Positions 9,004-17,096 of a stretch of 64,000 bases of DNA are shown in pieces (position 1 is the stretch's first letter; each line of letters starts with the position of its first letter). The stretch covers positions 21,955-85,954 of the forward strand of contig JAPSHX010000003.1 of the NCBI GenBank assembly GCA_031179305.1. Direction: 5' to 3'. Source of the DNA: Paenarthrobacter sp. Lineage in GTDB: Bacteria > Actinomycetota > Actinomycetes > Actinomycetales > Micrococcaceae. The notes beneath the pieces are model-generated. The model saw only the letters and a list, made by a program, of their open reading frames with translations, searched no databases and was not told where the DNA came from. Position numbers and translations under genes: made by a program.

Positions 9004-10209
9004 GTGAATGAGCAAACCGCGCCTGGACGCGTAGGTGACGTCCGCCGTCGGAATCTTTCGTTGGTGATGGACTCCATCGCGCGGACCGGCGATGCTAAGC
9101 CAAGCCGCGCGCAGTTGGCGGCCGGAACCGGACTCACCAAAGCAGCGGTTTCAAGCCTGGTTGCCGACCTCGTGGAATCCGGCCTGGTCTCGGAAGTTGG
9201 CCTTTACCGCGACGGAGAGCGGGGGCGGCCCGGCCAGGGCTTGGAACTCAGCGCGCGCCGTGGCGTGGTGGGCATGGAAATCAACGTGGACTACCTGGCC
9301 GTGGGCCTCGTGGACCTGGGAGGAAACCTCCGCTTCCATTCCACTGTCGAATCGCGAAACCGCGGTCTGGCGCCTGAAAAGGTCATGGAGCGTCTGGGTG
9401 GCCTGGCCGCTGAAGCAATAGCCGCCGCGGCCGCTGCGGACATCTCGATCCTCGGTGGCGGACTGGCGGTGCCGGGCTTGGTGGATGAGCAGCACAACCT
9501 TGTGTTGTCCGCTCCCAATCTGCACTGGGAGCATGAAAAGCTGAATCCGCAGAACCTGCTGGAAGGCGCACCTCTTGGCGTCAGGTTGTCCAACGAGGCC
9601 AACAGCGCAGCACTCGGAGAGCTTTGGTATGGCGCAGGTCGGCCGGACTTCCTCTATGTTTCAGGCGAAGTTGGTGTTGGTGGGGGCGTCATCATCGGCT
9701 CGGAACTTTACACCGGACCAGGCGGATCAGCGGGCGAACTTGGCCACATCGTGGTCCACCCTGACGGGCCGGGCTGTTCCTGCGGCGGGGCGGGGTGCTT
9801 GGAAACCTTCGCAGGCCAGGAGGCCATTTTCGAGGCAGCAGGCATCCCCGAGGGATCGCTGGGACAGCGCACGGAGCTGCTGCTCGCGGCCTTGACTGCC
9901 CAGGAACCGCGGGCCACCCAAGCGGTTCACGACGCCGGGAGGTACTTGGGCGTTGCGCTCGCCTCGTCTGCCCGGTTGATGGATATTGAAGCCGTGGTCC
10001 TCGGTGGGCATTTTGCCGTGCTGGCGGAATGGCTCAGGCCGTCACTGATCAGTAGTTTGGAGCGCTACGCGCCGGGTCTGCTGGATCCAAGCAACCTGAC
10101 AGTTTCCACCCTCGAGCACTCCGGCACGCTCCTCGGCGCTGCCGGTCAAGTGATCCGGTCAGTCATTGAGTCGCCGTTCGAGTTCCTGCTGGCGAGCAAG
10201 TTGGCCTAG
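9004..10209 (+). CDS. xylR: ROK-family transcriptional repressor, probable xylose repressor
   Basis: The protein has an N-terminal winged HTH (RVGDVRRRNLSLVMDSIA, AQLAAGTGLTKAAVSSLVADL) and a C-terminal ROK sugar-kinase-like domain with the zinc motif CSCGGAGCLETFAG and VLGGHFAVLAEWL. I prefer the GTG at 9004 (401 aa), which has GGGAGG about 10 bases upstream; the ATG at 8950 in the track would add 18 residues without a clear ribosome-binding site. Divergence from xylA with an operator in the gap fits autoregulated repression of xylAB, relieved by xylose. The family is firm; the ligand is inferred from context. Confidence 0.88.
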   Translation: MNEQTAPGRVGDVRRRNLSLVMDSIARTGDAKPSRAQLAAGTGLTKAAVSSLVADLVESGLVSEVGLYRDGERGRPGQGLELSARRGVVGMEINVDYLAVGLVDLGGNLRFHSTVESRNRGLAPEKVMERLGGLAAEAIAAAAAADISILGGGLAVPGLVDEQHNLVLSAPNLHWEHEKLNPQNLLEGAPLGVRLSNEANSAALGELWYGAGRPDFLYVSGEVGVGGGVIIGSELYTGPGGSAGELGHIVVHPDGPGCSCGGAGCLETFAGQEAIFEAAGIPEGSLGQRTELLLAALTAQEPRATQAVHDAGRYLGVALASSARLMDIEAVVLGGHFAVLAEWLRPSLISSLERYAPGLLDPSNLTVSTLEHSGTLLGAAGQVIRSVIESPFEFLLASKLA

Positions 10210-10229
10210 GTTGCCGCAGGCGTTGGAGC

Positions 10230-11012
10230 TCACTCCTGGCTCACGTTTTCTTGGTTCGCGCCCACATCGCGCTGCACCATCAGGGCTTCCATGCCGTCCA
10301 GGTATCGTTCCAAGGCAAAGCTGAGCTCATCCCCGGCATGTTCCATGACTGCTAGTTCAGGATCACTGAACAGCCCCAAAACTTCCCTGTGTTTTTCGGG
10401 GTCCAGGAGTTTGAAGAGCAAGCCCACGTAGGCCTCGAAAGCGGCGGGGGAATCGTTGTCGGCCACATCCAGTTCCATCCGGGTGCTGGAGCGAACCAGG
10501 TTTGCCAGCATGAGGGCGGAATTCAGTTTCTCCGAGGCTGTCAGCGACGTTGGCGCGAGGGCGCGCAGGAGTTGCTCAAGCCAGAGAATCTCGTGGGGCG
10601 AGGCGGGCGGCCCGGTGATCGGGTGGTCGAGTATCCAAGGGTGTTTCCGGTACCGCTGCTCGATGGCTTTGGCCCAGTTGCGGGTGGCTGTGCGCCAGTC
10701 GGGTTCGCTGCCGGGGGTAGGGGAGCCGGGTAGTTCAGGCTCGCCGAATGCAGCGTCCACCATAAGGACCAGGAGCTCCTCCTTGGAGCGCAAATGGCGG
10801 TAGAGGGACATGGAGGTAAAGCCGAGTTCCTTGGCCACCCTCGCCATGGAAACGGCGGCCAATCCCTCCTGGTCAGCAAGGCGGATGGCCGCCTCCACAA
10901 TCCGGGCTGCGCTTAGCTCCGCTTTGGTGCCCCGCGTAGACGGGCGCTCCAAACCCCACGCGATGGCTATGCCCGGGGGTAATTCCACAGGGCTCGGTTC
11001 GTTATGCGGCAT
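10230..11012 (-). CDS. TetR/AcrR-family regulator
   Basis: The 260-aa protein has a TetR HTH at about residues 30-80 (AARIVEAAIRLADQEG, SMARVAKELGFTSMSLYRHLRSKEELLVLMVDAAFG) followed by a TetR_C-like all-helical ligand domain. It converges on xylR (20-bp gap) and is divergent from the ABC exporter pair at 11113. The near-perfect 13-bp-arm palindrome in between is its likely operator. The pairing is typical of drug-responsive repressors of DrrAB-type exporters. The ligand is unknown. Confidence 0.88.
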   Translation of the reverse strand: MPHNEPSPVELPPGIAIAWGLERPSTRGTKAELSAARIVEAAIRLADQEGLAAVSMARVAKELGFTSMSLYRHLRSKEELLVLMVDAAFGEPELPGSPTPGSEPDWRTATRNWAKAIEQRYRKHPWILDHPITGPPASPHEILWLEQLLRALAPTSLTASEKLNSALMLANLVRSSTRMELDVADNDSPAAFEAYVGLLFKLLDPEKHREVLGLFSDPELAVMEHAGDELSFALERYLDGMEALMVQRDVGANQENVSQE

Positions 11013-11067
11013 GGCTTCCTTCCTTCACAGCCAGCCTAACTGTTTCGGGTATACACAACAGAACAGC

Positions 11068-11094
11068 TTATGCTATAAACAGTTTATGGCATAA
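11068..11094. promoter_or_regulatory. TetR operator
   Basis: TTATGCTATAAAC-A-GTTTATGGCATAA is an inverted repeat with 12 of 13 arm positions paired around one central base. It is AT-rich and sits between the divergent TetR gene and the ABC exporter. It probably controls both promoters. Confidence 0.8.
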
Positions 11095-11112
11095 ACACTT
11101 GGTTGGAGGGTC

Positions 11113-12075
11113 ATGAAGACAGAATTAGCCATAGGCGTTTCACGCCTTCGGAAGAGCTTTGGGGGCAAAGCGGCCTTGGCCGACATCGACTTGAGCGTCC
11201 CCGCGGGGAGCGTTTTCGCCCTGCTCGGTCCTAACGGGGCGGGCAAATCCACGCTGGTTGCCATCCTCACCACGCTCCTGCGCGCCGACGGTGGGACGGC
11301 CACCGTGGGAGGGCTCGACGTCGGGCGTCAGGCAGCCGCGGTCCGGAACCTGCTCAGCGTCACCAGTCAGGCGTCGGCGGTGGACGAGTTCCTCACCGGC
11401 AGGGAAAACCTGACCATGATCGGTCGATTGCACCTTCTGGGCGGTGCTAAAGCCATCAGTCGTGCTGATAAGTTGCTGCGGGACTTCGATCTTCACGGAG
11501 CGGCGGATCGCAAGGTTTCCACTTACTCCGGCGGTATGGTCCGGCGCCTGGACCTTGCCATGAGCCTGGTGCGGCGTCCGGAGGTGCTCTTCCTGGACGA
11601 ACCCACCACGGGGCTCGATCCGCGAAGCAGGCTGGCAGTGTGGAATGCAGTGCGCGGCTTGTCGAAGCAAGGGGTCACCGTGTTCCTGACCACCCAATAT
11701 CTGGAAGAAGCCGATCAGTTGGCTGACTCCATTGCAGTTTTGAACGATGGGCGCATCGTGGCGCAGGGAACCGCCGACGAGCTGAAGCGGTTGGTTCCCG
11801 CCGGTCACGTGGAGTTCGGCTTCCAAGATCCGCAGGACTTCGGGAAGGCCTTGACGCTGATCCGAGCCGAAAGGGGAAATGCCGGGAATAACGTGAATAA
11901 AGACGACGAGTTTCTCACCGTCCGAGTGGCAACGACTGACAGCGCTGCCGTAATCACCTCCGTGGTCGCCAGCCTCAGCGCTGGGGGATGCACTGCCAGC
12001 AGCATCGCGATCATCAAGCCCACCTTGGACGATGTCTTCCTGGCGTTGACGGCAAAGCAGGAGGCGAAACAATGA
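11113..12075 (+). CDS. ABC exporter ATP-binding protein (DrrA-like)
   Basis: The 320-aa single nucleotide-binding domain has Walker A GPNGAGKST, signature TYSGGMVRRLDLAMSL, Walker B VLFLDEPTTGLDPRSR and the switch histidine region replaced by the drug-exporter form TTQYLEEADQLAD. The extra C-terminal segment of about 90 residues is characteristic of the daunorubicin-resistance DrrA group. Its stop overlaps the start of the permease gene (ATGA at 12072-12075). It should energise export of a hydrophobic compound under control of the divergent TetR. The substrate cannot be read from sequence. Confidence 0.93.
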   Translation: MKTELAIGVSRLRKSFGGKAALADIDLSVPAGSVFALLGPNGAGKSTLVAILTTLLRADGGTATVGGLDVGRQAAAVRNLLSVTSQASAVDEFLTGRENLTMIGRLHLLGGAKAISRADKLLRDFDLHGAADRKVSTYSGGMVRRLDLAMSLVRRPEVLFLDEPTTGLDPRSRLAVWNAVRGLSKQGVTVFLTTQYLEEADQLADSIAVLNDGRIVAQGTADELKRLVPAGHVEFGFQDPQDFGKALTLIRAERGNAGNNVNKDDEFLTVRVATTDSAAVITSVVASLSAGGCTASSIAIIKPTLDDVFLALTAKQEAKQ

Positions 12076-12833
12076 CTGCGGTATCCCTGTACGTCGCACA
12101 CGCCGGAACCATGGTCAGGCGAGAACTCATCCGAACCCTGAGGACCGTGGATTCCATCGTGATCTCGCTGATGGTGCCTGTAGGCATATTGTTTGCCTTC
12201 GTCTGGGTCTTCGGCGGTGCCATCCAATCCGGCGGAGGTTACGTGAATTATGTAATGCCCGGGCTGCTGCTCATGTGTGCTGCCTTTGGTTCGTCGCAAA
12301 CTGCTGTGAGCGTGGCACAAGACATCAAATCCGGCGTCGTGGACAGGTTCAGGACCATGCCCATCGCCGGATCCACCGTATTGGCAGGCCATGTGGTGGC
12401 CAGTACCCTCCGGAACCTGGCTACCAGCGCAGTGTTGCTTGGATGCGCGGTCCTGCTGGGATTCAGCCCGCAGGCGACGTGGGGGAGCGCGCTCGCTGCG
12501 GTGGCGCTACTCCTGGCCTTCATCCTCGCTTTCACCTGGTTGTCCACCTTGGCGGGGCTGTTGTTGAGCCCGGAAGCTGCCAGCGGCCTGACCAGTATCA
12601 CCATCTTCCTGCCGTATGTCAGCAGCGCTTTCGTGCGGCCCGAAACCATGCCGTCCTGGCTGCAGGGTTTCGCTGAGCACCAGCCGTTTACGCCGGTCAC
12701 CGAGGCGCTGCGGGCTTTCCTGCTGGGCGGTGATGCAGGTGCCACGGGTTGGATCGCTGTGGCTTGGTGTGTTGGGCTTGGGCTCGCGGGCTGGGTGGGT
12801 TCCGCGGTAATCTTCCGGGGGCGCAGGTCCTAG
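12072..12833 (+). CDS. ABC exporter permease (DrrB/ABC-2 type)
   Basis: Translation from the ATG at 12072 (MTAVSLYVAHAGTMVRRELIRTLRT) gives 253 aa; the ORF track's earlier start at 11988 lies inside the ATPase gene. About six hydrophobic segments are visible (for example SIVISLMVPVGILFAFVWVF, YVMPGLLLMCAAFG, GLTSITIFLPYVSSAFV), and the EHQPFTPVTEALR loop is typical of ABC-2 permeases. It is coupled to the ATPase by ATGA overlap, making a two-gene exporter that probably works as a 2+2 complex in the membrane. Confidence 0.92.
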   Translation: MTAVSLYVAHAGTMVRRELIRTLRTVDSIVISLMVPVGILFAFVWVFGGAIQSGGGYVNYVMPGLLLMCAAFGSSQTAVSVAQDIKSGVVDRFRTMPIAGSTVLAGHVVASTLRNLATSAVLLGCAVLLGFSPQATWGSALAAVALLLAFILAFTWLSTLAGLLLSPEAASGLTSITIFLPYVSSAFVRPETMPSWLQGFAEHQPFTPVTEALRAFLLGGDAGATGWIAVAWCVGLGLAGWVGSAVIFRGRRS

Positions 12834-12934
12834 TCGGCGTGGATTAACCGGCGTGGGCGCTTCCTAGTATTCATCAGCATGCTTACTATTGAAGGGTCAG
12901 TTGTTCGCGCAAACTACCCACGGACGAGTGCCCC

Positions 12935-14074
12935 ATGACTACACAAGATTCAGCACACACCAGTACAGCCAAGGAGCAGACTGCTCCTTCTCCTGAGGAC
13001 TCGCGCAAGCCCGACAGTCCCAATGACCTGGTCAAGCCAACCTGGATGTACGTTGCCAAGCGGACGTTGCGGGAGTTCACCAAGGATCAGTGCCCGGACG
13101 CAGCAGCAGGTCTGACCTATTACGCTGTCCTCTCGCTGTTTCCCGCGCTCCTGGCCTTGGTTTCGCTGATTGGCATCTTTGGCGACGCCGGACGCACCAC
13201 ATCGGCACTGCTGGACATAGTCCAACAGTTCGCGCCGGGGCCGGGCGTTGACGCAATGCGCCAGCCGATCGAGGAACTCTCGCAATCCAACACTGCCGGG
13301 TTCGCGTTGGTTTTCGGTATCCTGGTGGCGCTCTGGTCGGCATCCGGCTACACCACAGCTTTCAGCCGGGCCATGAACCGCGTATACGAGGTGGACGAAG
13401 GTCGCGGCTTCGTCAAGCTGCGCGGCACCATGCTCGCCGTCACCATCGTCGCCGTACTGGGTGCAGCGATCGCCGCCGCCATCCTCGTCCTCAGCGGCCC
13501 AGTGGCCGAGGCCATCGGAGGCGCTATCGGATTGTCCGAGACCGCCCTCACCGTGTGGAATATCGCCAAGTGGCCGGTCCTTATCCTCATCGTGGTCGCG
13601 ATTATCGCGGTGCTCTACTACTTCACCCCCAACGTCAAGCAGCCCAAGTTCCGGTGGATGAGCATGGGTTCGTTCATCGCACTGATAATTTTCGCCTTGG
13701 CATCCCTCGGGTTCGGTTTCTACGTGGCGAATTTCAGCAATTACAACAAGACGTACGGTGCCCTGGCAGGCGTCATCGTCATGCTGCTGTGGCTCTGGAT
13801 ACTGAACATGTCCCTGCTATTCGGTGCGGAGTTCGACGCCGAAATGGAACGCGGACGCCAACTTCAGGGCGGAATTGAAGCCGAAGAAAGCATCCAGCTG
13901 CCGCCGCGCGATACCAAGAAGAGCGACAAGATGCAGGAAAAGGAAGAAGAAGTAGTTCGCCGCGGTGAGGAACTTCGCGAAACCCACGGGAAGGATAACC
14001 AAGGGAACGACGACCACGGGAACCAGTCCCGCGTTGACGATTCCAGAAGTGGCAATTCCCGGAGGAACAAGTAG
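12935..14074 (+). CDS. YihY/UPF0761 (BrkB) family membrane protein
   Basis: The 379-aa integral membrane protein has a hydrophilic N-terminus of about 30 residues, then the family signature DQCPDAAAGLTYYAVLSLFPALLALVS and five to six membrane segments, including ALWSASGYTTAFSRAMNRVYEV and YYFTPNVKQPKFRWMSMG. The last 80 residues are a charged, Lys/Glu- and Asp/Asn-rich cytoplasmic tail (KKSDKMQEKEEEVVRRGEEL), longer than in E. coli YihY. The family was once called ribonuclease BN, but that activity is not supported for it. It is followed with one-base overlap by a 76-aa protein. Its function is unknown. Confidence 0.85.
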   Translation: MTTQDSAHTSTAKEQTAPSPEDSRKPDSPNDLVKPTWMYVAKRTLREFTKDQCPDAAAGLTYYAVLSLFPALLALVSLIGIFGDAGRTTSALLDIVQQFAPGPGVDAMRQPIEELSQSNTAGFALVFGILVALWSASGYTTAFSRAMNRVYEVDEGRGFVKLRGTMLAVTIVAVLGAAIAAAILVLSGPVAEAIGGAIGLSETALTVWNIAKWPVLILIVVAIIAVLYYFTPNVKQPKFRWMSMGSFIALIIFALASLGFGFYVANFSNYNKTYGALAGVIVMLLWLWILNMSLLFGAEFDAEMERGRQLQGGIEAEESIQLPPRDTKKSDKMQEKEEEVVRRGEELRETHGKDNQGNDDHGNQSRVDDSRSGNSRRNK

Positions 14075-14304
14075 TGGGAATGGAGGATCCGGCCATGGAA
14101 TCCAGTACAAGGAGTAAGAAGCTCAAAGCCATTAAGAATGGCGACAGCGTCCGGATCAGCGGTGAGGTTTTTCAGGTCAACTCCGTCGAACCCCAGGAGG
14201 GCTCGCGGAACATCAGGCTGGAACTCAAAGGGCCCGACGGCGGATCGGTCACCTTTATTGGCCTGCCGAAGGCCAAAGTGCAGCTCGCCGCACGAGCCTC
14301 CTAA
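14074..14304 (+). CDS. Small hypothetical protein, 76 aa
   Basis: A GTG start at 14074 overlaps the last base of the upstream stop (TAGTG), with GGAGG about eight bases before it, so it is probably coupled to the YihY-family gene. The product starts with a short basic stretch (STRSKKLKAIKNGD) followed by a predicted small beta-rich domain (SVRISGEVFQVNSVEP, NIRLELKGPDGGSVTFIGLP). I do not recognise a family. An in-frame ATG at 14080 or 14095 is an alternative start. Confidence 0.65.
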   Translation: MGMEDPAMESSTRSKKLKAIKNGDSVRISGEVFQVNSVEPQEGSRNIRLELKGPDGGSVTFIGLPKAKVQLAARAS

Positions 14305-14333
14305 GCCGGTTTCGGGAACATTTTCCTGAAAGC

Positions 14334-14507
14334 TCAGGCTTCGGTGGGAAAGCCTTGGTCGGCGTCGTCCCACCAGCCTTCCCAGGCGCTGGAGCTCAGG
14401 CGCTCCGGAGCGATGTAGGGGGAGTGCTCGGCGTTGGATTCGCCGGATGCGCCGCTCTGGTTGCCGCTGGCGTCGAGGAAAAAGTTCAGGGTCTTCAAGA
14501 GCATCAC
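14334..14507 (-). CDS. Small hypothetical protein, about 57 aa (below ORF-track cut-off)
   Basis: Reading from GTG 14507 (or the adjacent ATG 14504) gives MLLKTLNFFLDASGNQ...SPYIAPERLSSSAWEGWWDDADQGFPTEA and a TGA at 14334. AAAGGA lies about nine bases upstream. The composition (hydrophobic start, acidic Trp-rich end WEGWWDDAD) is unlike random GC-rich sequence, and it sits alone on the minus strand, convergent with the preceding small gene. I recognise no family; conservation in related genomes would decide it. Confidence 0.5.
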   Translation of the reverse strand: MMLLKTLNFFLDASGNQSGASGESNAEHSPYIAPERLSSSAWEGWWDDADQGFPTEA

Positions 14508-14949
14508 GTTGGTGTCCTTTCAGTGGTTTCGTGGACTTCTTTGTCCAGGTAAAACCAGCGTAGGAGGCCATTGTTTCCTCTCTTCGCCGCAATGTTTCAG
14601 CTGTGTACCACTTATCTCACCTAGCCACTCCACGACTCATGACGGATACACATGAGGGGTGTGCAGTCACCACCTTCTTTGGCCCCGGAGCTGCCCCGAC
14701 ACACCCGCAATGCGGCGTGTCTGGTAGTTCCGGAAATCAAAGTGGGTGGTAGCGGCACACCAGCGACAGCCAGCCACGCTCCAAGGTGCGACGGCGGCGC
14801 TCGCCCATGCGCCGTCGTCGAGCCTTTTCTTGTGGTTGCGGGGTGGCAGCGCCACGGGAATTCCTTGTCGCCGCGCAAACTCACAGGTGAGGCCAGGATT
14901 CAGGTGGCGCCGGTGCGTACCTGTGGCCCGAACGAAGGTGCGTGGCGTC
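14508..14949. other. 442-bp stretch without a supported gene
   Basis: Several ORFs of 87-106 aa overlap in different frames, but none has a recognisable domain, a convincing ribosome-binding site or consistent coding composition. The only structure I see is an imperfect hairpin GACACACCCGC-AAT-GCGGCGTGTC near 14698-14721. It may be a decayed gene or plain spacer. Confidence 0.4.
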
Positions 14950-14989
14950 AAAAAAGCGGGCCCCTGCCGTGACCTTGGCAGGAACCCGC
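14950..14989 (-). terminator. Rho-independent terminator for the sugar operon
   Basis: On the minus strand GCGGGTTCCTGCC, a short loop, then GGCAGGGGCCCGC followed by TTTTTT forms a GC-rich stem with a U-tract. It lies about 60 bp after the stop of the isomerase-like gene at 15046 and downstream of a second hairpin. Confidence 0.8.
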
Positions 14990-15001
14990 TGGTTTTGGAG
15001 C

Positions 15002-15039
15002 GATCCTCCCGCGGAGCTTAGGGCATCCGCGGGAGGATC
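15002..15039. repeat. Perfect 13-bp-arm hairpin just after the isomerase stop
   Basis: GATCCTCCCGCGG (15002-15014) pairs perfectly with CCGCGGGAGGATC (15027-15039) around a 12-base loop, six bases past the stop of the gene at 15046. Without a U-tract it is more likely a 3'-end stabiliser or part of a double terminator with the one at 14950. Confidence 0.65.
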
Positions 15040-15045
15040 ACGTGA

Positions 15046-15885
15046 TTACGCGTAGGGGAGGACCAACTCCGCATAGCGCTGCTTCATGGTTTCCAGGGTG
15101 GTATCGCCATCGGCGTCCCAGATTTCCTGGTTGAAGATTTCAACCTCGATGTCGCCTGTATATCCGGCGTCCCTGACCCAGGTGCCGATGGTCGCGAAGT
15201 CGATGACGCCGTCGCCCATCATGCCGCGGGACAGCAGCGCGTCCGCAGCGATCGGGAGGTTGAAATCGCACACCTGGTACGAGGCAATGCGGTTTTCGCG
15301 GCCGGCACGTTCGATTTGCGCCTTCAGTTCCGGATCCCACCAGACGTGGAAGGTGTCGACGGCGACGCCCACGGCCTTTGCGTCGTACGGGGCCGCGAGA
15401 TCGAGGGCCTGGCCAAGGGTGGAGATGAGCGCACGGTCCGCGGCGTACATCGGGTGCAGGGGTTCCAGCACCAGGCGCACACCGTTCTCGGCAGCGAAAG
15501 GCACCAGTTCCTCGAGCCTGTCCGCCACACGCTGACGGGCAGCGACGACGTCCTTCTCACCAGGAGCGAGCCCGCCCACCACCAGGAACAGCTCCTGAGT
15601 ATCCAAGGCAACCGCTTCGCGAACTGCCTCGAAGTTGTCAGCCAGCGCGGCTGCCTGTCCCTCGGCGTCGGCAGCGGTCAGGAAGCCACCGCGGCACAGG
15701 GAAGACACGCGGAGGCCAGCGTCCTTGATGAGTTTGGCTGCCTTATCCAGTCCGGCCTCGGCCACGCGGTCACGCCACGGTCCGATCGCGGGGATGCCGG
15801 CGCGGGCGCAACCATCCACAGCCTCAGCAAGCGTCCATTTCTTGGTGGTGGCGCTGTTGAGGGAGAGCCGTGAGAAATCGCTCAT
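15046..15885 (-). CDS. Sugar phosphate isomerase/epimerase family protein (AP-endonuclease-2 TIM barrel)
   Basis: The 279-aa TIM-barrel protein has RLSLNSATTKKW at the start, LVLEPLHPMYAADRA (metal-ligand Glu), VGVAVDTFHVWWDPEL and GDIEVEIFNQEIW (C-terminal metal Glu), as in the xylose-isomerase-like/IolE-IolH superfamily. Its start overlaps the DUF993 gene by four bases (15882-15885). It is the last gene of a three-gene operon with a Gfo/Idh oxidoreductase and a DUF993 protein, so it probably isomerises or epimerises an oxidised sugar intermediate. The exact substrate is unknown. Confidence 0.85.
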   Translation of the reverse strand: MSDFSRLSLNSATTKKWTLAEAVDGCARAGIPAIGPWRDRVAEAGLDKAAKLIKDAGLRVSSLCRGGFLTAADAEGQAAALADNFEAVREAVALDTQELFLVVGGLAPGEKDVVAARQRVADRLEELVPFAAENGVRLVLEPLHPMYAADRALISTLGQALDLAAPYDAKAVGVAVDTFHVWWDPELKAQIERAGRENRIASYQVCDFNLPIAADALLSRGMMGDGVIDFATIGTWVRDAGYTGDIEVEIFNQEIWDADGDTTLETMKQRYAELVLPYA

Positions 15886-17096
15886 GCGCCCACTCCGTTG
15901 ATCCGCAGGAAGTCTGACATCCGGAATGCCGCCAGCGACGGATCCTTCAACAGGCCGGCCTGATCGGCCAGCTCGAAGGTCTTGGCCAAGTGCAGGACCG
16001 AGCGGCCGGAGTGCAGGCCGCCCACCATCTGGAAACCGGGCTGCTTGCCGTTGAGCCAGGACATGAAGGCGATACCGGTCTTGTAGTAGAAGGTGGGTGC
16101 GCTGAAGATGTGCTTTCCGAGCTCACGGGTGGAGTCCAGGATCGCGCGCCCTTCGGCGCCTTGACCGGCGTCGTACTTCTGCAGGGCCACCGAAGCGGCA
16201 GGATAGATGGCGGCGAAGATGCCCAACAGCGCGTCCGAGTGGTGGGTTTCGTCGCCGTCGATCAGCTCCGGGTAATTGAAGTCGTCGCCCGTGTAGAGGC
16301 GGACTTCTTCCGGAAGTGCGGCGCGGAGAGCCACCTCGTGCGAGGCGTCCAGCAGCGAAACCTTCACGCCATCAACCTTGTCCGCGTGCTCGCGGATCAG
16401 GCTGAGGAACGTTTCGGTGGCCACGGAGACGTCGTTGGAACCCCAGTATCCGGCCAGTGCGGGGTCGAACATGGTGCCGAGCCAGTGCAGGATGACGGGC
16501 TGATCCACTTCCTGCAGGAGCGTCGAGTAGGCGTGCAGGTAGTCGTCGGCGCCGTTGGCAACCTTTGCCAGCGCACGGGACGCCATGAGGATGACCTTGG
16601 GGCCGGCCTCACTGACGACGGCGATCTGCTCACGGTAGGCGTCGATGACGGCCTGGATACCAGCTGCGCCCTCAGGAAGGGCAGTCATATCCAGCTGATC
16701 GGTGCCTGCGCCGCAGGAGACGAGGTCGCGGACGGACTTGCCGGTGATAGCGGCGTTACCGGCTGCAACAACGGACGCCGCCTCGGCGCCTGTGCGCTTG
16801 ATGAGCTGCTGGGTGGCCGCCCAGTCCAAACCCATGCCGCGCTGCGCGGTGTCCATGGCGTCAGCGACACCCAGGCCGTAGGACCACAACTCGTGCCGGT
16901 AGGCCAGCGTGGCGTCCCAGTCGAGCTGCGCCGGTGCGCCCGGAGTGTTGTCCGCGGCGACCTCGGGGATGACGTGGGCTGCTGCGTAGGCGCGGCGGGC
17001 CGTCAGCGGAGCGGTGGGCTTGACCCACGCCGTGGCGGGCTGCAGACGGTACTCGCGGGTGCCGCCGTCGTCAGTGGGAAGAATCAGTGACGTCAT
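15882..17096 (-). CDS. DUF993 family protein (dihydrodipicolinate synthase-like aldolase fold)
   Basis: I start it at ATG 17096 (MTSLILPTDDGGTREYRLQP, 404 aa), whose A is the last base of the upstream TAA (TAATG); the ORF track's 453-aa version runs back into the oxidoreductase gene. Stretches such as GKSVRDLVSCGAGTDQLD, EQIAVVSEAGPKVILMASRALAK and VRLYTGDDFNYPELIDGDETHHSDALLGIF fit DUF993, a family with distant resemblance to the DapA/NAL aldolases. The upstream and downstream overlaps show it is co-translated with both neighbours. A C-C bond cleavage or retro-aldol role is plausible but unproven. Confidence 0.82.
   Translation of the reverse strand: MTSLILPTDDGGTREYRLQPATAWVKPTAPLTARRAYAAAHVIPEVAADNTPGAPAQLDWDATLAYRHELWSYGLGVADAMDTAQRGMGLDWAATQQLIKRTGAEAASVVAAGNAAITGKSVRDLVSCGAGTDQLDMTALPEGAAGIQAVIDAYREQIAVVSEAGPKVILMASRALAKVANGADDYLHAYSTLLQEVDQPVILHWLGTMFDPALAGYWGSNDVSVATETFLSLIREHADKVDGVKVSLLDASHEVALRAALPEEVRLYTGDDFNYPELIDGDETHHSDALLGIFAAIYPAASVALQKYDAGQGAEGRAILDSTRELGKHIFSAPTFYYKTGIAFMSWLNGKQPGFQMVGGLHSGRSVLHLAKTFELADQAGLLKDPSLAAFRMSDFLRINGVGA

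Noticed and set aside
14652-14972. 106-aa plus-strand ORF in the gene-free stretch
   Set aside because: No domain, no ribosome-binding site, overlapping ORFs in other frames, and it runs into the terminator of the opposite operon.
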